DNA of 56,297 nucleotides from Entrophospora sp. SA101 (taxonomy: Eukaryota; Glomeromycota; Glomeromycetes; Entrophosporales; Entrophosporaceae). A program made the translations under genes and the position numbers. The DNA lies in assembly GCA_958430865.1 (NCBI GenBank), contig CAUDNR010002236.1, positions 1 to 56,297 on the forward strand, written 5' to 3'. The notes beneath the pieces were generated by a model. It saw nothing but the letters and a program-made list of their open reading frames with translations, was not told the origin of the DNA and searched no databases. Positions 1 to 9,464 of this stretch are shown one piece after another. How positions within the stretch are numbered: position 1 is the first letter of the stretch; every line of letters starts with the position of its first letter.

Positions 1-2
1 TA

Positions 3-2852
3 TAGTGCCGGTCACAAGTACACATCCAATAAAAATTGCCTTTCTAAGAAATGATATTCAGCAAAATAGAAAAAACATTTTGAAAAAATAACATCATCAT
101 TTTGTTTATTTTAAGTAAAGCTATCAACTGGCGATTAGATTTTGAACATTGGTCACACAGAGCCTGAGTTATATCAGTTTAAAATTTGGGTTAATTTACT
201 ATGTTTACTATGTTTGGAAGGCCAATTTGAAACATGAAATTTGTGGCTGAAATTACCATTTTTAGCAAATAAAAATTTGATGTCACCAAAAAAAAGATTT
301 CGCGTCATGAATTAATTTTTTTTTTTTATAAATTTTTCTTTAAACATGGGAAAAGTAAAAAAAAGAGTCCAACATCTTCGTGAAATTGCACAGATCCCTA
401 GGAAAAATACCTTTAAGAAAGGTAAGTCACTATTTTCACAAAAAAATGATTTAGTTGAGTGGAATGAAGAGTTTTATGAAGTAGAGTATCAAGAAGAATA
501 TGAAGAATCAAGAGTGGAATTAAGCTCTGATGAAAGTGATGTGATTGAATGGGTTGATGAAGAAGGTGAAGCCACAATAGAGTCACTTTATGAAAAGCTC
601 ATTGATAACATGCAAAAGCTTCCCAAATCAAATCGCCCAAACATATACTTAAAAAAATCTAGAACCACATTATACCGTAATAAAAAAGGAGGAGAAAAAA
701 ATGCAAAGGAAAATGGTTCAACAATGCTTGACTACTTTCATTCAGAAAAAGATGATTACAATTATGATTCAGGTGTAGGAAAATATGATGTTGCAATAGA
801 AAAAATAGAAGAAACATTGAAAACAGGTAAAAAGATTACACCTGATTATAAACTTTGCCTTAAATCAGTTCAATTTTATTACAAATTGTTGAAGAAAGGA
901 AAACCTAAAATAACAGCAAGTAAGACTGTGGCAGATATTCTTGATAAAGGTCAATGGTTTGCTAAATGTGTTCGAAGTTGGGGAAAAACCTATTTTACAA
1001 CTAATCAGGTTCCAAGAAGTAATTGTGGACAACACTTTTGCAAATCTAGTTTTCTTTATGATGAAGATGTAGAAGCTAAAATCATTTCATATTTTAGATC
1101 AAATAAATTTAATGTTACAGTATCTAGCTTGTCAAAATATATTGAAGATGAAATAATTCCATCTCTTGGCATTGATAGAAGAGCAAAAATTGGGGTAATG
1201 ATTATGATATCTTTGATTTTAATTTTAGATTATTTTTAAATAAATTCATTTAATTGATTTATTTATAGTGAAAAAACAGTTAGAAGGTTGCTTAAGAGAT
1301 TAGGTCTTGTTTATTCAAAATATAAAAAAGGTTTATACATCGATGGCCATGAAAGACCAGATGTGGTTGAGTATAGAAAAGTATTTTTAGAAGAGATGAA
1401 AAGGTAATTTGATTAATTTAATTATTTTAATTAAATGCTTTGAAATTTCTATTAAAGCCTCAAATCAAAAATTTGATGCAGAAATTCAAATTGATTGTGG
1501 AAACTGGTTCATTAATTGCTAAAAATAAATAGATATAATGGTTAAGGTGATATTGTTTTTATGTAAAATTAATATTTAAAAAAACTTACTGAAATATTTT
1601 TATAGTTTGGAAAATTTCATGCCAGCATTCACAGGTGATGAAATGGACACAAGGATTGATCCTGATCTTTCAGAAGGTGATTCTCTTCACATTTGGGTTG
1701 CTCATGATGAAACTGTTTTTGAATCAAATGATGGAAAAAAAGAAGGTTGGCACCCTGTCAATGAACAACCTCTAATGAAGAAGAGTTGTGGTCGATCATT
1801 ACATGTGAGTGATTTTGTGACTGAGACTGTTGGATGGTTAAGACTCTCAGAAGAACAAAAACTAGAGGTAAGTGATAACATGCCACATGAAGCTCGTATC
1901 ATAATTAGTCCAGGAAAAAATAATGATGGATGGTGGAATTTGGATCAACTTATAAAACAGGTAAATTTTTTTAAGTGTCTAATTTAGTATATACATAATG
2001 ATTAAAAAATTTTATATTATAGATTGTGGAACATGCAATACCAATCTTTGAGAAAACCCATCCTGGAGCCATTGCAGTATTTGCCTTTGACAATTCATCT
2101 GCCCATGCTTCACCTGCAAAAGATGCTCTTGATGTAAATAATATGAATTTAAGTGATGGAGGTAAGCAACCACTTAAAAGAAGCACTTTATTTAATGGAC
2201 AAGTTCAAAATTTAGTGGATTCAAATGGCCATGCAAAGGGAATTAGAACTATTTTAATGGAATGTGGTTTGTGGCAACCACATCTGCGGCTTTCCTGTGG
2301 TAAAAAAGGAAATATAGATGAAAACCCTTCCTGTTGTGCAAGACATATTCTTGGTGCTCAAGAAGATTTTTGCCAACCAAAAAAACCTTATTTGCAGGAA
2401 GTAATTGAAAATTTAGGTCATAAAGCCATTTTTTATCCCAAATTTCATCCTGAGCTAAATTTTATTGAGATGTGCTGGGGATCAGCAAAGAGATATGCCC
2501 GAAATAATTGTGAGTATACCTGGAGTAGCTTACAAAGGAATGTTCCTATTGCTTTAGATTCTGTTAGTTTAGTTGAAATGAGAAGATATGCACGAAGAAC
2601 AAAAAGATTTATGGAATGCTATAGAAGAGGTTTAGATGGAATCCAAGCAGAATTTGCAATGAAACAATACAAGTCACATCGTTCTGTTCTAGAGACAGTA
2701 TATAGAGATGTGGATAGACAATTTGAGAGTTAAAATTTTTTCCTGATGTATATATTAATATAAAAAAAATAAATTTTGTTTATTGCTTATTTTGGAACGA
2801 TCATCAAAATTTTAAATTGAAACAATTGGATGTGTACTTGTGACCGGCACTG
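3..2852 (+). mobile_element. DNA transposon with 28-bp terminal inverted repeats and TA target duplication
   Basis: The left end at 3-30 and the right end at 2825-2852 are inverted copies of one 28-bp sequence (core GTGCCGGTCACAAGTACACA) with a single mismatch at the outermost base. Both ends are flanked by TA (1-2 and 2853-2854), the target duplication expected of the Tc1/mariner-IS630 superfamily. The element is about 2.85 kb and holds one intron-containing transposase gene. Nearly perfect ends and a largely open transposase suggest recent activity. The window begins exactly at the left TA, so the upstream context is not visible. Confidence 0.9.
346..2733 (+). CDS. DDE transposase of the TIR element (four exons)
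   Basis: Proposed exons are 346-1194, 1269-1403, 1606-1960 and 2023-2733. The second and third introns (1404-1605, 1961-2022) have GT-AG ends and keep frame. The N-terminal part is charged and ends in a helix-turn-helix-like stretch around KTVRRLLKRLGL. The catalytic core shows the first Asp in VAHDETVF, the second in VFAFDNSSAH and the Glu in NFIEMCWG, the usual Tc1/mariner-type surroundings. About 125 residues separate the second Asp and the Glu, far more than the 34-35 of classical mariner, and this insert holds a CCARHIL motif. I recall similar proteins in basidiomycete genomes. The first intron (GT at 1195, AG at 1268) does not join in frame: one base too many lies in a run of four G at 1192-1195, so this copy may be frameshifted or the base call wrong. 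A non-canonical splice is the alternative. Confidence 0.85.
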
Positions 2853-2854
2853 TA

Positions 2855-3330
2855 CTTGTACGAACATATCATGTGATTTATGATAATTTTTATTGGTTGA
2901 TCAAATGTAATATATATCAGTTAAATTCGTCAACTCTTGTCACAGCGAACTATAATAATAATCAAACTCTTGTCATAACGGATTTTTAAAAAATTTTGCT
3001 TCGAATATCACATGTAAAAACATATAAAAATCCGTTGTGGCAAGATTAGTATTAGTATTTTTAGTAAACTTGCCACAACGAATTTTAAGTAAAATTTGTT
3101 TGTGTACCGTTCATCCGCTGTGGAAAGGTTTGGCTATATTATTATTATGGAATTAACTATATACTCCATGTGATTGAAGATATTTAATACTACTATTAAT
3201 TATTTTGAATTGATAATATATTAACAAGAATGTAGAGATAATTTTTATTTCATTATAAATAAATAGAAAAAAAATTTAGGAATCACGGTAATAATAATAC
3301 TACTAATACAACAATAATAACAATAATGAC
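2855..3330. repeat. Non-coding DNA with repeated CTTGYCAYAACG hairpin motifs
   Basis: No gene is visible. Variants of one motif, CTTGTCATAACGGATTTT, occur at about 2933 and 2968 in one direction, at about 3027-3043 in inverse orientation and at about 3069 again forward. The inverted pair around 2968 and 3043 could fold with a loop of about 45 bases. This looks like a decayed hairpin-type miniature element, but ends and target duplications were not identifiable. Confidence 0.45.
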
Positions 3331-3332
3331 CT

Positions 3333-3482
3333 CATCAGGAAAATAAATCTTACGTAAACCTACATAGGGTTCAGAATCGGCCAACATTATGTCGATATTT
3401 TGGTAATTCTGTTAACATTTCCGCATAATGCTGGTCAGTTTTAAATCCTACGTAGGTTTACGTGAGATTTATTTTCCTGATG
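3333..3482. mobile_element. MITE-like element of about 150 bp
   Basis: Terminal inverted repeats of roughly 33 bp (starting CATCAGGAAAATAAATCT on the left) lie at 3333-3365 and about 3450-3482, with two mismatches. The internal 84 bp has no coding capacity. A short ATAATG stands near both ends, but the target duplication is not certain. A non-autonomous DNA transposon is the likeliest reading. Confidence 0.7.
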
Positions 3483-3508
3483 CTAGGATAATGTAAGTAT
3501 AATATGAT

Positions 3509-4010
3509 AATCAGGGGTTTTCTGATAACGAAGTAGCATTACGGTCTGTTACGACATTTAATTATAGTAATCGTAATAGTAATAGGACTGACGGCATAAT
3601 ATTATTATAAAATAATATTTTATCACCACAGAAAACCATCGTACGTTCGTACAGCGAAATTGCACAACACTGACTATAATAACAACGTATATAATACTAC
3701 TACATAATAACAAGGGATTTAAATAAACATATATAACATGATAATCGGTTTTTTGAAATAGTATTACGGCCTCAGTTACAACATCTGGTAATCCATTAAT
3801 TATAGTAATAGGATTATCGGTTTAATAATAATATTATTATAGGATTTTACAAAGTAATATTTTGTCACCGCAGAAAATCATTCCTGATACATCGTACATA
3901 TGTAAAATTTCCTCGTACAGGTGTACGACCACAACGAAACTGTACAAACTCAATCGTACGTACGTACGAAGATTCTTCTCGTACTGCGAAATTGCACAAC
4001 CCTAATTACA
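3509..4010. repeat. Diverged direct duplication of about 160-bp segments
   Basis: The segment at about 3509-3665 (GATAATC, then a TTACGGYCT motif, then AATAATATTTTATCACC and CGTACG-rich end) recurs at about 3737-3990 in the same order with many substitutions and indels. Both end near CGAAATTGCACAAC (about 3655 and 3987). No open frame is conserved between the two, so this is old repetitive non-coding DNA. Confidence 0.5.
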
Positions 4011-4357
4011 ACTTTACATATTAAAATTTATGGACGTAATATTACGGCAGGGAAAATTTCTTGATAAAGTCAACACAGCTTTTTAATAGGGCAGGTACCT
4101 GGATTATTTTTGCAGGAAAATCAATTAGCTGAATAATTACTGAAATAGAGATAAATCTGTTTTCCTTTTATTTGTCAGATCAACTCACTTATTTTACTTA
4201 CCAAAAAATTATGCTATTGATCCAAATTAAAATATCACAACAATCATGATTGTTATATTTGTAGTCCTATTTTAAACCTAGAGAAACATCATCATCACCT
4301 TTAAATACTGTTAGTTCTCAAACGCATTCTAAAAAATAAATAATTTATGAGGAAAAA
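4011..4357. other. Non-coding stretch upstream of kinase pseudogene
   Basis: AT-rich sequence without an open frame that I can relate to a family. If the pseudogene at 4358 once had a zinc ribbon and kinase N-lobe, they are not recognisable here. Confidence 0.4.
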
Positions 4358-5106
4358 GTGAAAAAAGGAGCATTGCTTAAAAGTAATTCTTTAAATGAAG
4401 CCTTATCATTAAAAGACAGAATTAAAATCTTTGATTATTTATGTGATGCATTATATCAGATACATGAAAAAGATTTAATTTATTGTAATTTACATAGTGG
4501 TAATATATTATTGCAAGGAATTAATTGTTATATTACAGATTTGGAATTATGTAGACCAGTTGATGAAAAGTCATTAAATAAATTTTATGGAATTGTATTG
4601 TATGTTGCACTCAAACTACTTAGGGCAAAAAGAACACAAAAGAATATGATATATATAGTGCTGGGATGCTAATGTGGGAAATATTTGCAGGACATCCACC
4701 ATTTGATGATAGAGCTCATGATCATAATTTAATTTTGATATATGTGAAGGTTTACAACCACCAAGACTACTTGAAATTCCTGATGATTATGCGCAAATGA
4801 TGCAGAGGTGTTGGGGATCCATCAAAAAGACCAACTAATAGAGAGTTTTGTGATTTTGCTAGAAATAAACATAACGAAATCATTAAAATGATAATGTTGG
4901 TGATACTACTAGTAACAGTGGTAGTGGTAGAGCTTCGCAACAAGAACTCAGATGCCTATCATGTAAGTAGAATATTAGATAAAGAGATTGCTAAATCTAA
5001 AATCTTAAAAATTTACACAAGTAATGATAGTCCGTTAAATAGTCTTGATTCAAAGGTGGGTAAAAATTTCATTATTAATGCCAATGATATTGTTAATAGA
5101 CATTAG
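4358..5106 (+). pseudogene. Protein kinase C-lobe pseudogene
   Basis: Three frames together give a degraded kinase C-lobe and tail. The first part (4358-4672) contains IHEKDLIYCNLHSGNIL, the catalytic-loop region with the catalytic Asp replaced by Asn, and ITDLELCRP in place of the usual DLG/DFG segment. A frameshift near 4640 continues in another frame with EYDIYSAGMLMWEIFAGHPP (kinase helix F region) and then PSKRPTNREF with a further frame change near 4810. The last part (4888-5106) resembles the Ser/Lys-rich tail common in these fungal kinases. No N-lobe, glycine loop or beta-3 lysine is seen. Missing catalytic Asp, lost N-lobe and at least two frameshifts mark it as dead. Confidence 0.75.
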
Positions 5107-7940
5107 ATTCTAGTAACATTAGGAATTAATGAATTACTAATTTAATTTCCACCATTTATCGTTCTATTTTATCCTTACTTTGTTTCTCAAAGCTAAATTA
5201 TAATAATGTTTTACAGTTTTTTGATTCTTGTTAAATGGTGGTGATATTGCGAGGTATCATTTCGGTTAATTAAAAGTTATAGCATAACTTTTGGGCGACT
5301 CTTGTCAATTAATTAGTTTATGACTTTAATTGGTTCTCGATTACTGCATCTAGACGAATCTGAGAGTCCAAACATTTGTTTACTCACTAAAGCAAATTAC
5401 GTTATTAATCGTTGTCAACACTCACTAGTTAACCAACGTTAGTCTTAACTTTGCTTAACTGCTCATTAAAGCAAATAAACGTGTCTTTTTACCAAAGCTT
5501 CACAATTATCTTTTACCAAGGCACCAACTATACTTGTTGCTTTTATCAAAGTGCTTTAAACAAAGAAAATAAAGACAATGTTTTTTATTATTTTCCTCTG
5601 CGAGGACCCGAAGTTTCTTAATGAAATTTTTTGTTGATCACTACAATAAGGATAAAAATAGGATTATTAATAATTATAAAAAGCTTTTGCGTAGTTGACC
5701 TACCAATTCCTAATTGATGATTTATCTACCCGATCATGTATTGGGAACTGAGTTTGTATTCAGCAAAAAGAAAACTTAGCTCATTGGGAACAACTGATGA
5801 AACAAAGGAGAGGTTAGGATACACAAGAAAAATATAAAAAAAAGACCCTGGAATCAGTGTTGAAATTTCGTTGTGTAACCAGTACAAATTTAGAAACTAT
5901 CTCCAAAAATTAAAAGGTTGATTGGTGTGTAATGTTACACCCCGCATTCCCCGCACCGAATTTTATAAGCTTTTTTGTGAGCTTTTATATTTTATTAGCC
6001 TTTAAAGCAATTTTCATTTTTGATTTAATGGAAGCGAATTTGACGCAATAGTTTTACAACTTTGGTGACATTTCGTCAAGAAACAACATTAATTCTAGCA
6101 TAGATACTCAGGATGCATATCTATCTATTTACTAGTTCAGTACCATGTTTAATATGTAACATGCGTAAATGGTGGATGGGACATCAAATTTTCACTGATT
6201 CCTCAAAATTCAGAATGGAGATAGTAACTGAAGAAACAAATATGGATAACTGTCAATTGAGTTCTGTATTAATCTCGAATTTAATAAAATAGACTATTAC
6301 TATTGTGAGCCTGCAGAGATCGTCATATATCATATCCGACTCTAAAAATATTACCACGAATAAATTTCATCCATCAAATAATATACATGTGTACTATTTT
6401 AACATTTTCATTATTAGGAGAAACGTTTGAAATTTTTATTTCTCAATAGAACACGCACGTATATTGTACGTAATAATAATGGACATTGGTAACTTTTTAG
6501 CTTCGGTCTTAACCTCGAAATTCATTACTATTATATAAAGCAATGATAACACAGATTTCGTCGATAGTCTTACTGCTGCAACGACGTTCAAAGTCTCTTT
6601 TATGACAATCAACAACATCCGAATGAAGGGATTGGCGATAAAATTAATGTCAATATTGACAAAATTTTTGAAAATTGCTTGTTAAATTATTCATCGCTAA
6701 TTATTATAACAATTGCTCAATCACAATGTACTAAAACTCTTCTATTCTCGTCGTTGTTTTTGGTTAGCCCAGTACTATGACATATGGAAAAGGCATTAAA
6801 TACATAATAGTACATTATATGGAATTCAAATAGTAAACCATATGTATAAAGATACAGAATAGGTACAGAAAAATGCAACTTTTCTGTGTCTTAAAATACG
6901 GAATTGGTACTGCAAGCGTGCCGCTTGAAATTGTCCAATATGTTATATATAAATACCACTAATCTTTAACTAGTAAGCTTGTCCTCCGTAATCAAATATC
7001 AAATGTTGCAACATACCCGCAACTTAGATAAGAGGTAATAATTTAAAGTGTGGATATGGATTTTTAAGGAATAATCTAACATTTGTGCAGAAGTATCGCC
7101 ACTACATAGAGCTCTCCAAATGCAAATTGTTTTATGGTGTATTGTTCAAAAAGTATTGATACGCAATTCTTTATCTAAATTGAATATTATTTAATTAGGT
7201 TTCAGTATTAATTGTTAATTTACGCTATATAATATCATACCTCTAAATTGTGAATGAAAAAAATGGCCAAGAAAGTACATCTCAAATTAATGTTTATTAA
7301 ATGCTATTCGAAACTAGGGATTGGGCTCGGCCAAAGTTTTTTACTCGATTATAAACTTGTTTATTAAAATGAAATAGAATCAAAGCTATTCTCTATTCCA
7401 TATTTTGATTTAAGAAAATCAAGATTTTTTACAACATTCGGTTTTAAGTTTGTACGTTTATTAGTAACATTACCTTCTTGTTTAAAGTACTTTTTTACTG
7501 CCTCTTTGTAAATTTAGGTCTATAAGCGTGATTTTGAGAGCCAACAGTATTTAAATCAATTAATGATGACGGATTTAGAGTTTGATGGTCAATTTGAACA
7601 AGTGATTAACCGATCAAAAATAAAATTTTCAAGTCCAATCTCTAGTGGAAAGTGACACTTATATGCTCAAGCATAACAACCGCTTTTTTAACTGGATCAA
7701 TGTAATATTATTACTAAACAAATGAGATTTATTTTCCAGAAACTAAAGTATTTAAGAGAATATCTCTACTTGAAATTGAAAGCATTAAAAAAAATATATA
7801 TATTTTAAATTTTAATTGCCAATTGACATCTATTTATAGAATTGGTAGAGTTAAATGATATCCTATTATTAGCCATTCCTACTCTCAAATTTTCACAGCA
7901 GCATATATATTTAAGCAATTTAATTCAATAAGTCAGTTTA
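5107..7940. other. Gene-poor region, nothing recognised
   Basis: I see no coding region, RNA gene or clear repeat pair in this 2.8-kb stretch. A 60-codon minus-strand frame at 6436-6618 has no family features and is probably chance. Base composition stays AT-rich with no strong periodicity. Confidence 0.5.
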
Positions 7941-7990
7941 CTTGATAAGTCGGTCATATGAGCTCACCCCCACATGACTGACTTATCAAG
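7941..7990. repeat. Short hairpin (20-bp stem, 10-base loop)
   Basis: The arm at 7941-7960 (starting CTTGATAAGTCGGTCAT) is complementary to 7971-7990 at 18 of 20 positions. The core ACTTGATAAGTCGG resembles the arm of the hairpin at 9291-9384, suggesting one family of miniature inverted-repeat elements. Confidence 0.6.
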
Positions 7991-8403
7991 TTTACATATG
8001 TACCATCTGACATTTCAATGAATATAAATTTATTATTTTTAATTAATTATGACAAAATCATTTTGTCAGTTGTCATCTAATCATGACATCATCAATGACA
8101 CATTTTTGACATTTAACATTAGTAATTGTCAATTAGATATCATTTATTATTCTATTTTATTGGACAAAATCATGTAAAAAGTCATGTTATTTGCAATACT
8201 TTAAAAAGTATAAATATACTTGAAATCTCCTTTAGTGAAAAAAATTAATAACACTTTGGTAATACAAATAACACCTTCATTAATTAATAAATCTGGAATT
8301 ATTGATTGATTCATAACCCTTTCTGATGATTAATGGTTTGGCCAACATTTAATTATCAGTTAGGAACCCCTTTTGTTGGTTTTACTATATTGCTGTGTGC
8401 CAG

Positions 8404-9116
8404 ATTTGGTGACTCTGCAATAGAGTAGAGTTTCTATTCGTAATACAAATTATTCAAACCATTCGTTTATTCGAATTTTTATCGTTCGTTTATTATTCGA
8501 ATTATCACTGTTCGTTTATTCGAATTGTTATCATTCGTTTGTTCGAATTGTTATTGCTTATTGTTATTCGAATTGCTATCATACGTTTATTTGAATTATT
8601 CATTATCATTCGTTTTGTTCGAATTATTCATTTTATTTGAACCATTCACTTTGTTTGAATTATTCGTTTATTTGTTTATTCGAATTATTACTCAAACTAT
8701 TCGTTTATTCGTTATTTGAACTATTCGTTTTGTTTGAATAATTCGTTTTACTTGAATTACCCCGTTTTAATCAAATTATTCGAACTAATCGAATCATTCA
8801 TTTTATTTCAAACTATTCTTTTATTCATTTTATTCGAATTTTGTTTGAAATATTCGAATTATTTGTTTTACTCGAATTATTCATTTATTTATTTACTCAA
8901 ATTATTCATTTGATTTGTTTTTATTCGAACTGTTCGAATTATTTCGTTTATTCGAATCATTTCATTTTATTCGAATAAACTTTCAATGTAATTCGAATAA
9001 ACAAATTCATAATAATAATAATAATAACGAGTAAAACAAATAATTCGAATAAACCTTATTCGAATAGAACCCTAATCAAGCATATAGTTGAATATAGTGA
9101 TTTTATTTGGTGACTC
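8404..9116. repeat. Degenerate TTCGAA-rich array bracketed by a 12-bp direct repeat
   Basis: From about 8436 to 9075 the sequence is a dense degenerate repeat built on ATTCGAATTATTCGTTTATT-like words. The plus strand is T-rich to about 8985 and then switches to the complementary A-rich form (AATTCGAATAAAC words) to 9075, so the end could fold back on the rest. The 12-mer ATTTGGTGACTC occurs at 8404-8415 and again at 9105-9116, just outside the array. The two overlapping 60-odd-codon frames at 8525-8913 are by-products of the repeat. Confidence 0.7.
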
Positions 9117-9290
9117 CAATAACTCGGATCACATGTTCGTAATATTTATAGGCTGTAAATAATTACGGTGTTATGCTTTTATTATTATTATTATGGTTTC
9201 TTTATATTTTAGGGTGTCATGCCGGATTTATTTATGTAATGCTAATTCAGGTACACAAGTCATTAGAAAAATCCTAATATTTTAAATAAT

Positions 9291-9384
9291 ACACATCTAA
9301 ACTCGTCAAGTCGGACGCAGCTATCAATTGTTTAAAGTACTTTATAATATAAATAAATGTCCGACTTATCGAGTTTAGATGTGT
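9291..9384. repeat. Inverted repeat, MITE-like hairpin
   Basis: Arms at 9291-9316 and 9359-9384 match over 26 bp with one mismatch (starting ACACATCTAAACTCG), with a 42-bp spacer. Weaker complementarity continues into the AT-rich flanks. It sits 81 bp upstream of the kinase start codon, so it may influence that promoter. Confidence 0.65.
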
Positions 9385-9464
9385 ATATATATTAATATTT
9401 TATGTGATACATATTTGTGGCTTTTAGAAAAAAACTTTTTTTTGACCACAAATAATTTTTAAAG

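Noticed and set aside
8040..8440. Possible solo LTR upstream of the TTCGAA array
   Set aside because: TATA-like and polyadenylation-like words are present, but no paired ends, target duplication or primer-binding site could be established.
8525..8913. Two overlapping plus-strand frames of 64-65 codons
   Set aside because: They consist only of the TTCGAA/TTATT repeat translated into Phe/Leu/Tyr runs; no initiation context or family.
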